From contig OY540815.1 of NCBI GenBank assembly GCA_961205875.1, positions 1,674,001 through 1,738,000 of the forward strand: DNA of 64,000 bases. The letters are read 5' to 3'. The notes beneath the pieces were generated by a model. It had not been told where the DNA came from. It was given only the letters and a program-made list of their open reading frames with translations, and searched no databases. The stretch comes from Sialis fuliginosa (taxonomy: Eukaryota > Arthropoda > Insecta > Megaloptera > Sialidae). The stretch's first letter is position 1. Every line of letters starts with the position of its first letter. Of the stretch, positions 45,730 through 57,576 are shown in pieces. Made by a program: the position numbers and the translations under genes.

Positions 45730-45946
45730 GCTAAAATATAATAAGTAACAATTAAATACAATAAATATAATGCAAAATATTGATATTTTAAAATAAAAAT
45801 TCAGAAATATACCTATTAATAAAGATTTAAATTTGAGAAAGATGTCGTTATCTCAATAAAATTCATGTGACTACGGAAATGTTTGAAAAAATAACAAATC
45901 TCTTAGTAACTCAAATAGTTACTAAGGAACGAAAAAATGACAATAA

Positions 45947-46960
45947 TTAATTATTTAAAATTGTGTTGTAAATAGTAGATAATGTGGATATGTCAGTTTT
46001 CTTGTTAATTGTATTATTGTTTCTTTTTATGTGTAACATTTCGGAAATGTAACGTTTAGCTTTATGTTTTTCATTGTCTAAAATTTTAGTTTGTTTATAA
46101 TCAAAAATATGCCCTGTACTATTTGTATGTACTGCTAATGCTGTGGATGTTGGTTTTAATCTTGTATCTGATTTATGTTGTGTTATTCTATTGATAAGTT
46201 TTTGTGATGTATTACCTACGTAAATAGTGTTGCAACCCCCACACGGTATACTGTATACCAAATTTGATTTCTTAAAAATGTCTGTTTTTGGTTTAAGTTT
46301 TGTGTAGTTGTTTATGTTTTTATTGTAAGTTTTAAATACAGTTTTTATGTTGTACTTATTTAAAGTGTTTTTTATTAAATTAGATGTTTTATTTATGTAA
46401 GGGATTGTAATGTATTGTGTTGGTGTTGTATTAGAATTGTTATTATTATTTTTAACCGTGTTGTATAATAAGTGAACTCTTTTTGTTATACATTGTTTAA
46501 TTAAATTAATTGGATAGTTATTGTTAAAAAATGCTGTTTTTATTTTGTTTAAATTTTCTTGTCTGAATTGTGGATGTGATAGTTTTAGTGCTCTGTCTAT
46601 GGTATTGTTTAAAATATTAATTTTTATGTGTTGTGGATGATTGGAAAAATAATTAATATATCTCCAACTATGTGTGTCTTTTTGGTACCAGTTAGTAAGT
46701 ATTTGTCCATTGTCGTTAGTAAGTTGTACATCTAAAAATGCAATTTTATTCTGTTGTTGTATTTCTAATGTGTGTTGAATTTTACTATTATAATTGTTAA
46801 AAGTGTTAAGAATTTCGTGAATACTATTAGGGTGTGCCTCTGTAATAATGTCATCTACATATCTATAATAAAATGCTGGTTTTTGTGTTAATTGATTCAA
46901 ACAATTATTTTCAAGATCTTCCATAACTAAGTTAGCTATTACACTGGAAATAGGTGTTTG
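45947..46960 (-). pseudogene. Penelope-type reverse transcriptase / GIY-YIG endonuclease, N-terminally truncated
   Basis: In a full element this protein copies element RNA at a nick made by its own endonuclease. Here the reading frame enters at codons QTPISSVIANLVMEDLE (RT motif 4 region; 46960-46908), preceded by a stop at 46966-46964, so the RT fingers are lost. Counting from the first Met (46924), YVDD, the RT catalytic box, is at residues 22-25, and FLDV, typical of PLE RTs, is at 63-66. An Asn-rich linker covers about 155-205. The GIY-YIG domain follows: VYSIPC (223-228), CGGC (228-231), IYVG (234-237), Arg246, His266 and a candidate catalytic Glu295. The remaining 325 codons are intact. 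Composition is strongly A-biased (many Asn, Lys, Ile), like its surroundings. Family assignment is firm; it cannot be functional without the missing RT part. Confidence 0.88.
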
Positions 46961-47051
46961 TTTTTATGTATATATTAATATATATATGTAAGTTTGTTCA
47001 TATGTTGTTTTTGTAAAACAAACAGAAAAATAAAAAATAAACTCGTTAGAG

Positions 47052-47378
47052 TAGGGGTCTCCAAACTTTTCGAGAAACGGGCCGGACCGAATTTTTTTTA
47101 AACATGAGGGGCCGAACGAAACATATTCATGTTGGAATCCTATTAGAACATTTATTTACATGTGCAATTAGCTATGTAAATAGAGTATATATATCGTTTA
47201 TAATGGAAAATATCTATTCAAATTTAGATAAATAAACATATTTACATCAAATCCTTAAATTATATAAAATTAATATTTCTTATATGTATAAAAAATATTT
47301 ATATATAAAAATCAGGGGTCGGATGAAAAACTTTGGAGGGTCGGAACCGGTCCGCGGTCCGTAGTTTTGTGACCGCTG
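47052..47378. mobile_element. hAT MITE with perfect 8-bp target duplication
   Basis: CGTTAGAG flanks both sides (47044-47051, 47379-47386). The ends are TAGGGGTCTCCAAACTTTTC and ACTTTGGAGG ... GTTTTGTGACCGCTG, with GGGCCGGACCG / CGGTCCGCGGTCCG subterminally. The 8-bp duplication and this terminal pattern are diagnostic of hAT. The element is 327 bp and has no transposase. Confidence 0.85.
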
Positions 47379-48389
47379 CGTTAGAGGATTGTGTAAATAA
47401 AAGTATAAAATATTAATATGTTATTTATAGATAGCTCATATATTTTACAATTTTTTTTTAATATTGGACGTATGGTTTTTGAGTAATTGGATATTGAAAA
47501 TAGAGTTTTTAATACATGGTAAATGAAATAACTCGCTGGAAGTGCTCGACTTATTGAAATTCTATACAGAGACGTTTTAAACACTGATTATTATCGAAAC
47601 TTCAATCCTTTGAAATACTATAAAAATTATAAAACACATACATTCACGTGTTGTTTTAGAACCAGGTTTATTCAAAGTAATGACAAACTACAAATACAAC
47701 GTTGCCATGACTTCATCTTTGTAAGATGCGTGAACACATCATCTATAAAAGTAATAGAGTACGACTTACATGCAAATAATGTATGCGAGTGCAACAACTA
47801 GTGTCTTCGAGGCCATAGTATATATTAAAGATATAGTCTGTATATGTACTGTGGAAAAGAGATAATCAGTTGAGAATATTTAAATATAAATATATCTCCT
47901 AATACTTATCATCATAGAGTTATAGCCAGTTGTATTACTGTTACACGTACTTTACTAACATGATTAAAAAACGAAACTATAAATGGCTGTTTGTTGTTAA
48001 AAATGCAGTTTGGGAAGCATATTTATATTAACTGTTCATCTTATTTTTAATCATAGAATAAGAATATAAACTTATTTTGTGTAATTTGAAGCATCCGTAT
48101 TAAGTAAAATTCTGCAGTACTTTCATTTTTTCGATATTTTTCGAAAACGGTTGATCTTATGACGACTGAACAAGTATATTTTTGTATATTTCGTATCATA
48201 TAATCTTCTACAAGAACACAACGAATTCAAGAACAAAAAAATACTTGATAAAAATCAGCGAGTCCAGTAGCCCCATACACCCCTAATCTAAATTATTATT
48301 ATTTGATACTGAAATCCGATAACGTTTATTAATGTCAAACCCTGTATCAAATTTCATAACTGTACCACAATAGGTTCTCTAGATATTAA
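47379..48389. other. AT-rich stretch, nothing recognisable
   Basis: Two short opposing frames (47381-47584, 47610-47801) show no domain or repeat match. Confidence 0.35.
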
Positions 48390-48535
48390 ATGAACACTAA
48401 TTTTGGGTAAAAGTAGCTCCCTCACGAATAATTTCCGGACATAGGTTCAGATAAGGGTTTTTGCTTAAAATTACATCCTCGATCTACTGTAAATTTTTTT
48501 TATACTAGTTGTAAATCATCCTGTATATTTCCATT
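48390..48535 (-). mobile_element. R8 repeat fragment
   Basis: AGCTCCCTCACGAATAATTT, CCGGACATAGG and an end reading CATCCTGTATATTTC are the inverse of the 10730 and 5868 copies. Confidence 0.45.
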
Positions 48536-49085
48536 CGCTGTTGCACAATCTTTTGTATGAAATATACTGCTTTCGCCAAATTATATTTATTTGTTTACTT
48601 CTAATTATAATTAAAATAATTATTAACAAAGTAAAAATAAATGTACATGTGTTCTGCATATAAATTAAAAACTAAATGTTTCGAAACCGAATCTTTATAG
48701 TTCACAACTTACTAGGTCAATAACCTTAAAATAGAAAGATAAAAAAAATAATGTTTTTTTTCTATGTTGAATTAATATTATATTTTATGAGGAATTAATA
48801 GATCTTTTCTAAATTGAGAGGTAGATACTTACCATAAAGTTCATTTAAACCGTCAATGTATGGTTACTTAAAATATCACAAATGTCAATCCTATGTTCAA
48901 AAATAACATACAATTTTCAACCAATTATTTTAAATTTTCTTCTCGAGTTTGCAGGATACTGCTTAAACTAAATTTCATCAACTAAATGTCAAGATGAAGT
49001 AGGTACGACAAAAGAAAAGGATTATAGAATATAAAACAATGTTTTGGCGATTTCTGAAGAATAGAGAGAGAGAAGACGAGTGTCT

Positions 49086-49298
49086 TTAACAAGGTACTAC
49101 TCGAGGACGTTCTGTAGCAACTTTTGCTGCCTCGTATATAGCCTTGTCTCGAGTGTTGTTTCCCCAGACAGATAAATTGTGCCCGAACGTCTTTATTTCG
49201 CCACTGTCTAGCGACAATAATGCGGTACACGTAGATGAAATCACAAACTCCCAATTTACAAAAATATATCCAACACCGTTTACTCTACTCGATTTCAT
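49086..49298 (-). other. Single-copy, less AT-rich patch open on both strands
   Basis: A 70-codon minus frame and an overlapping 96-codon plus frame (49144-49434) cross a stretch with mixed composition. The minus peptide (…LSLDSGEIKTFGHNLSVWG…) looks less AT-biased than typical noise but matches no family recognised here. No good splice sites bracket it. It could be an exon or an old element fragment. Confidence 0.2.
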
Positions 49299-49570
49299 TC
49301 GATTTGATTCGCATGTGCTTAAACTTTTATTTGAATTTATAATACTGTGTTGTATATTATATAAAATGATTTTTGGCTTTTACTCTGTTGGTATATTTAT
49401 GTATTTTGAAGATAACAATAAGAATTATTTATGAATATCCCAGAGAAGTATTTATTTGGGTTATTTTTAAATATGGGGGAGAGTGGGGAAATCACGAACG
49501 AGGGGTAATCCCAAATTCTGTTAGGAATGTTAATTTTCTCTCTGCATTTATCAACAGTTGGGCCTATGTA

Positions 49571-49965
49571 CAGTCGCCTGCAGAACTCGTCTAGCACCCT
49601 AAAGGCTAGAATCGTTTACAACAGATTCCAAATTTAAAGACAAACATCATCGGTTATCTTTTTCTACCAAGTTTAATATATTTAAATACTAAAATTCGGA
49701 ATATCAAATATTTATTGCCACAAAATTTACGTATACAATTTTCAATAGATTACATAATAATTTAATTGCACAAATATATATGAGTACCTATTATAAACGA
49801 AGAGTAGTTCTTTATCTAACAAATGAATTTCAAAAGATCTGTCTTTGTTTGATACATGGAGAAATGATTTAAATATTATAATAATCAAATGGGGAGCCTA
49901 CTAACAATAAGTTTGTGATAAACGAAAATGAATACAAACTGCAAGACCATTAATGCAGGCGACTG
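49571..49965. mobile_element. TA-flanked MITE (395 bp)
   Basis: The ends CAGTCGCCTGCA and TGCAGGCGACTG are exact inverses, each bordered by TA (49569-49570, 49966-49967). CAGT termini with TA duplication suggest a Tc1/mariner-pogo type. No ORF is present. Confidence 0.75.
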
Positions 49966-49967
49966 TA

Positions 49968-51195
49968 CGTCTAGTTTTGGAACGTTAATGTTCAGTGTAG
50001 ATCACGGTCACAGCACAAAATAAGCTAAAAAGGGAACCTTTTCAAGTGGTAAAATCGTATCGGGTTCATATTTTGTATATAGTTAGAGGGGGTCAGGGGT
50101 AATAAGAAAAAACATTATTTTAACTGCGGTTAAACAGTTTAAGGGTGTGAAATATTTTTATGAAAATGTGCAAAATAATCGTATATTTCAAATTACTCTG
50201 GAACTAATGAAGATTTAAAAAAAATAATAGTATTAAATGTTCATGATTTTTTATGCTATTTCGAATGACAACCCCCACCTCCATCCGCCCTATTATTTAT
50301 TTAAGATTTGCTTTCTATTAAGTAAAAATAATATTATACAATATTAATTCAATTATATAATACCTATATATTCACCAAAATTTGTTAACCCTTTTATAGC
50401 CACACTATCATATTTCGAAAAATATGTATTTACATTTTTTATTACGTTAACGATAAGAAAAGTATTGATTATAATTGAAAATTATCCAATTTAGAAGGAT
50501 ATTACATTTCAAAACCTCTAGAAATTAGTGAAAAGATTTTTTAGTGCAAGTAAATCTAAAAATGGCCGGTTAAACACTCCTTTTTACCCCCGTAGTGATT
50601 GAATATCGAAAAATCCTTTCTTTCAGATCATATACACGTCAAGACTCTTCGATTGGCACTCCAACGAAGTCAATAGCAGTTTTTAGTTGCGAGATTTCGT
50701 ACATGAAACCGATTACAATAACTTAATTATTGAGAAGTTAATAAATTTATCATTAAAAAATGATTAAATTAAATGACAAAAAATATATAAATATTGTAAA
50801 ACAAAAGCAAGTTCATTAACACAAATCTCCCCTCTCCCAACCTTGCTAACACAGATAAATTAAATAAAACACAATAGAGCAGGTAGAGTCCACTGTTGCA
50901 TGAAATCTTTTTGTCTGATAGTTTATCTTTACGCCAACGTCATTTCTTCTGTTAACAGATGACTGGATATGTTTTTCACGTGGTATCTCTATTGCATTTC
51001 AGTGAGTTTCCTATTAGATATATGTATGTGATACATCCTGCTGTTTACGTTTTTCTGTTGATAATAATAAATTGTCTGTAACACTGCAATAGTTACTTTT
51101 TACTTCGATATAAAACGGAATCTTTTATTATATCATACGATATGCTGTATTGCATGGTTTTTATAATAAAAGAAATATGTATGTAATATATGTAT
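49968..51195. other. AT-rich stretch with a decayed Hel-2-like scrap
   Basis: The block TTTTACCCCCGTAGTGATTG, GAATATCGAAAAATCCTTTC at 50580-50625 resembles the inverse of the Hel-2 unit at 41345-41380. Nothing else was recognised. Confidence 0.3.
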
Positions 51196-51500
51196 TTGCT
51201 TTCAACACATATAATATACCGGGTGTTCTTTTTAAACACTTTCCAGTGGATTATTTCCTAAATAACGAATTTTCAGAGAAAATGTTTCATACAAAAATTT
51301 CATGGTTTCGAGGGGGCTCAATACTAACAATATGGGTTGACCTTGAAAAGGTCACCTTAATGGGTTTTCAGGTTCAACTTTTCTTTTTCAAATCTAAATC
51401 TATATTTTTTGTTGTAGATTCGTAATTTACGAGGAAAAATAAGCAACTTTTACCTGAAACATTTTTTATGAAAATATCCATTTTTTAAGAATACATGCTG

Positions 51501-51813
51501 CTTAAAGATTTTTTTATTCCTTATTATATTTACCCTAGGATCCAGCACAGGGGTTACCCAAACCACACAAAATTTAATAAGATCTTCCTGGTGCAATGAT
51601 GCAGCATAATATTGTTCGACATGGAGCAATGTCTTCCAAAATACGCATTCAAAATTCTAAAATGATTGGTGCTTGATTGTTTGCACATCTTGGATATGCA
51701 AAGCAGTCAAACGATATTATGCTGCATCATTGCACCAGGTAGACCTTATAGAAATGTGATATAATTAACATGTACATATATTTAATGTTATAAGGAATAA
51801 AAAAACTTTTAAA
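51501..51813. mobile_element. Foldback MITE with 26-bp perfect inner arms
   Basis: CCTGGTGCAATGATGCAGCA + TAATAT (51587-51612) is exactly inverted at 51714-51739. Outer, weaker inverted repeats are ATTTTTTTATTCCTTAT (51508) and ATAAGGAATAAAAAAAC (51790). No ORF is present. A minisatellite follows directly. Confidence 0.7.
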
Positions 51814-51860
51814 TCTACATTGATTTGTTGATATTTATTTCAATTTTTGTAAATTCTGTT

Positions 51861-52005
51861 TTCATTTGTGTGAAATCAATTTTCTTTAATGTGAAATTAT
51901 ATTTAATTTGTGCGAAATCAGTTTTCGTTAGTGTGAAATTATATTTCATTTGTGTGAAATCTGTTTTCGTTAATGTGAAATTATGTTTCATAAGTGTGAA
52001 TTTAT
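51861..52005 (+). repeat. 42-bp minisatellite, about 3.5 units
   Basis: Each unit pairs ATTTGTGTGAAATCAGTTTT with a second half AATGTGAAATTATATTT. The 21-bp halves are themselves related. Because 42 is a multiple of 3, a 79-codon frame here (51825-52064) reads as a 14-residue repeat; this is a consequence of the repeat, not evidence for a gene. Confidence 0.8.
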
Positions 52006-52164
52006 ATTGTAAAAGGTATAGTGCGTTCCGTGGTGTTGAAGGGGGGAATGGGAAGTTTAATTAAGAAAATTGTGTAATATTCAAATGGCCGTATCTTTGA
52101 TAAGAACGTATTGATATATGTATGTTATAAAGAAAATAAGTAAAACTAATGAAAAATATGATCG

Positions 52165-52340
52165 TATATCGTAGGGTTACTGCAAAAATCAGATAAGTCA
52201 CATTTTATAGTTTCTAAGATATCTGGTCCTAATTGGTTAAATTTTGGTCAAAGTGGACTTACCTTATTTTTGTACATGCGTACTGACCCTAAAAAAAAGT
52301 AAATAGGAGTTATCTGGTTTTTGCAGTAACCCGACGATAT
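52165..52340. mobile_element. Small hairpin MITE-like element
   Basis: GTAGGGTTACTGCAAAAATC + AGATAA (from 52171) is mirrored by TTATCTGGTTTTTGCAGTAA + CCCGAC (to about 52335). Arms are about 27 bp with few mismatches. No clear target duplication was seen. Confidence 0.6.
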
Positions 52341-54512
52341 GTTATTTTTTTTAATGAAATTAAAAGCCTAATTACAATAGTATAACATTTAGTTCTTGAT
52401 AACTGATATAATTATTTAAATAAATATAAGAATATTAGTCATGTTAACAGTTTAAATGCTTAAAACAATAAAAGGAATCAAAAACTACAGATGAAGAAAA
52501 TCTCTAAAGTCTTGTAGTTTAGTAATAAAAAGGAACTTGTGATATGGAAATAACGAATTATTTAATTAAACACATATTTCAAATTAACAACTGACAGCTA
52601 ACCCGGTAGGAATAGTTCATTTTTTCACTACACGTACAATCTAAGATACAAAAAAAATTGCAAAATAGGGTTTAATTGTTTGGATTAGCTTTTTCAGTGG
52701 CGGACAAAGAAAGTTTGGTTAACCATAAAAATATTTTAAACCCTATTTACTTCAAAAATAGTAACAAATAACTATTTGCGAGATACATATTTTAACATCT
52801 TTTTCGATTATATTTTTCTAATTTACCAGCCTGAAGAAGATTTTTTATATAGAAAACAATAGTGCTGCAACTTAAACCGTAAAAGTCGCTTGGAACGCGA
52901 GTAACCGGCAAGATCGAGATAACTCTTTTTGTCCCATACTAATCGAAAGTATATTAGTTGACAATACTTTGGACAAAAATTACAGTACGCGACACTCACG
53001 CGACGTTTTAAACGCTTTTTCTACTAATCTATTTATGAAATTTTATATATTTTATAATATACTCATTAGGCATACATCAGGCTTCAAGAATATATAAACA
53101 TATATAAAAAAATGTTGTTTAAAACTAAAAAAATGGGACTTAAAGAATGATTTCTGGAATTTTTGGGGGATTTTTTAAAGACAATTTTAGTTATTAGTTA
53201 CTATTCTGTGGAAAGTATGAACCTTATACAAAAATGTTTCAAATAAAAGTTGTACAACATACCTTCCTGAACAAAACAAGTAGTTGCTCATTTATATGCG
53301 ACTAAAATTGTCTTACTTAGAGTAAATAATAATAAACCGTACAAAACATTTAATTGACAAATATTTTCAAATTTTTATTAGAAATTCATATAAACTTACA
53401 CCCATTAATAATATCAAATAAAATATAATATTTACGAGATATGTAAGGTTTTATAGTACATTGACAAGGTGTAACTAGGACACAAAGCTTACGAAAATTA
53501 CTTCATGTATCAACTCCTAAAATCGAAAAACCACCCCCAAAACATTACTCGCCACTAGTTTTTGAGATTTATACAAATAGATTTTTTTAAATATTTAACG
53601 TCACTAATTTTATTACAAAAAAAAGTCAGACAGTTGCCATATTTTATTTTAAATAAGAATATAATTAATATGATAATTAATAATTTTTTAACAAAATTTA
53701 ATTACAAATAAAAAATACCCCTGATTATTAATATAATTTAAAAATACATCTTTAAATACGAATAGAGAATAGAACAATTTTGCAACAGTGTACAATACAG
53801 ATCACGGAGGAACGTCATTCAGTGCATTTCTCATTTACTGTACATTACCATAATTTGTTGAAGAAACATGGGAAAATGCTTCAAGGAGAGAAATGTGGTG
53901 GTACTTCGCCAGGGTTGCAGAATGTAAATTACTCAGATGCACAATTCAAAGGAACAGAGAATGTGGCATATAATGTATATTCTATATACGTACATATGAA
54001 CTATGTATATGAAGTTCGCAGTGTTTTAAATTTAATATGCAATATTCTCTTTGTATTATTTAGTTCTATGTAGGAATATTAAGTTGTGTATCAAAATATT
54101 GAAGATATTAATTTGTTTAATAACATGTACAGAGTCGCCCATATACATATTTGTTCATATGTTTATAATTCAATAACTTTCTCGTTTATTACTATTTTTT
54201 ACAGATTAAAATTAAAAACGCATTAAAATTGTTGTTTTTTACATTGAAAGCAAAAGGAGTGTTTCTAAAACACAACGAAAATATCGATCATTTTTAGGGT
54301 TCCGAAGAAACTCTATTAATCTCATTTTGTCGTCCGCCCATCCGTCCTTTTCAGCCAAAGCAAAATATCTTTATAACTTGAAATTTTTACTGAACATGTA
54401 AAATGTTACCCTCTAGTACCCCCCCCTCCCTCTCCGTTACTACGCCAATGATCCGGTAAAACCAAGCCTCGCAGGCTTACGCGGAGAAACGCTCTGCTAA
54501 AAAACAACAAAT
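52341..54512. other. AT-rich stretch; a repeat end near 54290
   Basis: No gene was recognised. TTTTTAGGGTTCCGAAG (54293) and CGTCCGCCCATCCGTCC resemble a repeat tail common in Lepidoptera. Polypyrimidine runs at 54418-54440 and short frames (e.g. 53780-54073) show no domain. Confidence 0.35.
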
Positions 54513-55654
54513 AGACCGAGCTCTGATAGCAAAAAATGGTACGTCATCGAACACCTCAAATTTAAAATGTGAAAATGGTTGGAAATAATGTGAACAACAT
54601 ATTAGACCCGGCAGACTATTAAAAATATGTTAATTGCTATGCTTAATGAATTTTTGAAATGAGTTAAAAAAACAATGAATATACCTTACAAAACACCTGC
54701 ATGAAATTTACACAGTTTATAGTAAATAATGTGCAATTTTTGAAAAAAAAATGCTGCTTAGCAATTTTTGTTAATTACCTTGTCTGCCTTAAATTTTTAT
54801 AAGTTATAATTTTCAACAAAAGTACGTCACATAACACCTTTTTTTTATTTATAAAAAAATGAAGTTTGAGATCTCCCCTATCTGTTAAAACTTTGCTGAC
54901 TAGAAATTTTCGTTAATTACCTTGTCTGCCTTAATTTTGAATGTGCAGCATCCATGCATGAGATGGATGTCCGGCTCAACCGTTGGCGTGACATAACACC
55001 TTTTTTCTTTTTTTTTTAAATAAAGTTTGAGACCTCCTCTATGCTTATAAATTTGTGTGCCATCGAAAAAATGTTTTTTACTATGTCAGTCTTAATTTTT
55101 AAGCGCCGTGCCAATGATTTTTTTTCGTTTAAATAGTTTATACGCAGGCCGTGAAAAAACACCATCTTAATTTTTTTTCTAACATTAACTTTGAGACTTC
55201 TTATTGCATTAAAATTTTGCTGCCAGCAAAAAAAACGTTTTTTACTTTGTCAGTCTTAATTTTTTAAGCGCTACGACCACATTTTTTTGTTAAAAAAAAA
55301 TGTAATATAACCGTTGACAACTTTTTTTTTTTTTTTTTAATTATCAATCGAGGTTTTACATCTCTTTTATATATTAAGAGAGTTTTTTTTATCGAAAAAA
55401 TGTTTTTTACCAGGTCAGTCTTAAGGGGGAAAGCCACTGTGATGTGATTGTCAATGTTTGAGAATTTTATATATGTATACCATATTATTTTGCGATCAGG
55501 TAGTAGACATCTTATTAAATATATATATATATTCAACTTATTGAATACCAATTTTTATTGAAAAATATTAAAAATTAAAAAAGTTATGGGCCTCGATGTG
55601 ACGACCAAAAAAATAAATTCCTCTCCATTGTCACATCGAAATTTTGGTGAAGGG

Positions 55655-55960
55655 TTATCGAAATTTAGAAAAAGAATATACCTTCCCTGAATCTATTCTG
55701 ATTATTTTCGCTATGATGCTGTGTGTCTGTCTGTTTGTAAGCGCAGTAACTCTAATACGACAAATCGTCGAAGGGTGAAATTTTATATTTAAAATTAAAT
55801 TTTGTCTGGGAAGAAAACCTCCTATTTTGAAAACAAATCTCAAAAAAAAAAATGACAAGAGTAAACATCCGTTTCCGGTTTAGTAATTACGTTTAAAAAA
55901 ATTAATTTGAGACATGCTGCAGAGAATATTATTATCTATAATTTATGTCTTTTAAATAAT
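55655..55960 (-). mobile_element. R7 repeat, copy f (partial)
   Basis: TCTGATTATTTTCGCTATGA, GTGTGTCTGTCTGTTTG, TACGACAAATCGTCGAAGGG and AAAACCTCCTATTTTGA are the R7 centre in inverse sense, nested in the 54513-57230 foldback. Confidence 0.65.
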
Positions 55961-56204
55961 ATTCTATTTTTTATTATTTTTTTAAATCAATAAATTATAT
56001 CGAATTTATCAGATATTTGATTGAGCTTATAAAATATTTCATTGGAACGATTTAAATAAATAATTTGCTAGATTCAATCAATTATTTATTGGAACTATAG
56101 TAATTTTTTAATGTATCAGGATAGTTAAAAATAATAATAAACATTCATAATTATTTCAAATAAAACAAATAGGGTTTACCCTAGAGTCTAGAGTCTAGAC
56201 CCTA

Positions 56205-56558
56205 GACCAGCGATCACCAAAATAGGACCTGCGCGCCGGCCCTTCCAAGATTTACATCCGGCTACCGATGAATATATAATATATAGAAATATTAATTTTA
56301 TAAAATTTAATGATTCGATTGTTAATTCAGGACAATTATTTATTTAAAATTTAAATAAATCATTGTCGTGAATTCCAAAATCCTAATAGATGAATATCCT
56401 GCCTGGAGTACGCGAAAAAAAATGTATAATGGCGAAAAAAGATACAGTGGCACACCCCCTCCTCCCAACCAAAAACATAAGCTGTGTGAAAAGTTAATTA
56501 AGCACCGAGCACTTGATAACTGATCTCCACAAATAAATAAAATGAAAGTTGGGAACCG
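56205..56558. mobile_element. hAT-like MITE (decayed)
   Basis: The left end CAGCGATCACCAAAATAGG + ACCTGCGCGCCGGCCC and right end AAAGTTGGGAACCGCTG are inverted hAT-style termini. The flanking 8-mers do not match, so target duplication is lost or the ends belong to different copies. Confidence 0.5.
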
Positions 56559-57230
56559 CTGATCTATTGGGATTTGAGATAAGACTTGCAGGTAGTAGAT
56601 ATTTCTTTGCTCGGAAACTTGAATATTACCATTTATCGAAATTCTATGAAAATAGTACAGGCAAAATAAAAGTTTGCAGGTATTAATTAATAAAAATTGT
56701 TAGGCAGACAAGTTTTAATAGATAGAGGTGATCCCAAACTTTATTTTAAAAAAAAAAAAAAAAGGTGTTATGTGACGTACTTTTGTTAAAAATTATAGCT
56801 TATAAAAATTTAAGGCAGACAAGGTAATTAACGAAAATTTTCAGTCAGCAAAGTTTTAACAGATAGGGGAGATCTCAAACTTCATTTTTTTATAAATAAA
56901 AAAAAGGTGTTATGTGACGTACTTTTGTTGAAAATTATAACTTATAAAAATTTAAGGCAGACAAGGTAATTAACAAAAATTGCTAAGCAGCATTTTTTTT
57001 CAAAAATTGCACATTATTTACTATAAGCTGTGTAAATTTCATGCAGGTGTTTTTTAAGGTATATTCATTGTTTTTTTAACTCATTTCAAAAATTCATTAA
57101 GCATAGCAATTAACATATTTTTAATAGTCTGCCGGGTCTAATATGTTGTTTACATTATTTCCAACCATTTTCACATTTTAAATTTGAGGTGTTCGATGAC
57201 GTACCATTTTTTGCTATCAGAGCTCGGTCT

Positions 57231-57576
57231 AAAACGAGAAGCAGCCAATCAAAACCGGGTGCATCCACTTTGAACTGAAATGACTATTTTTTCGATTTGG
57301 CATTTTCAACCATCACCGGATCGACTGACCAAAGATCACGGATCAAATATTGCTAAAACCCCTTTAAAAATGAGTTTAAATACGTATCTCGGAACAAACG
57401 CTAACAAATCCAATATCAAAGGACAGAAAATTGTTTTGCCAAAATGTGCCTTATTGATTAAAATGTTAAATTATGATTGTTTTCTTTCACTTACTACTTT
57501 TTGCCATTACAGGTTATGATGTCTCTGCGGTTCAAATATGGATAAATCCAACTTGTAGTGGAACAAAACTGGATGA
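57231..57576. other. Single-copy stretch, nothing recognisable
   Basis: A 79-codon frame (57280-57519) shows no domain. Confidence 0.3.

Larger units (their letters stand above)
45645..46963 (-). mobile_element. Penelope-like element, 5'-truncated
   Basis: The minus-strand retroelement consists of a 5'-truncated ORF (to 45947) and about 300 bp of 3' sequence. The 3' end carries a hammerhead-like core (45705-45729) and the terminal hairpin AAACAAAC/GTTTGTTT. The 5' side breaks into a TATATATTAATATATATATG run, a common outcome of incomplete reverse transcription. The 3' tail is shared almost unchanged with 42384-42720, indicating fairly recent activity of the family. Confidence 0.85.
54513..57230. 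mobile_element. 2.7-kb foldback with tandem subrepeats in its arms
   Basis: AGACCGAGCTCTGATAGC (54513) is mirrored by GCTATCAGAGCTCGGTCT (57230). About 400 bp of each arm is near-identical (ACCCGGCAGACTATTAAAAA / TTTTTAATAGTCTGCCGGGT). The left arm continues with about five 140-165 bp subrepeats headed TTACCTTGTCTGCCTTAA or ACTTTGTCAGTCTTAAT. The right arm has about 2.5 (56690-56990). The core holds R7 and hAT-like pieces. No ORF was recognised. Confidence 0.75.

Noticed and set aside
49144-49434. 96-codon plus frame
   Set aside because: It overlaps an opposite-strand frame over the same patch, and neither has a domain or splice sites; kept only as a weak note.
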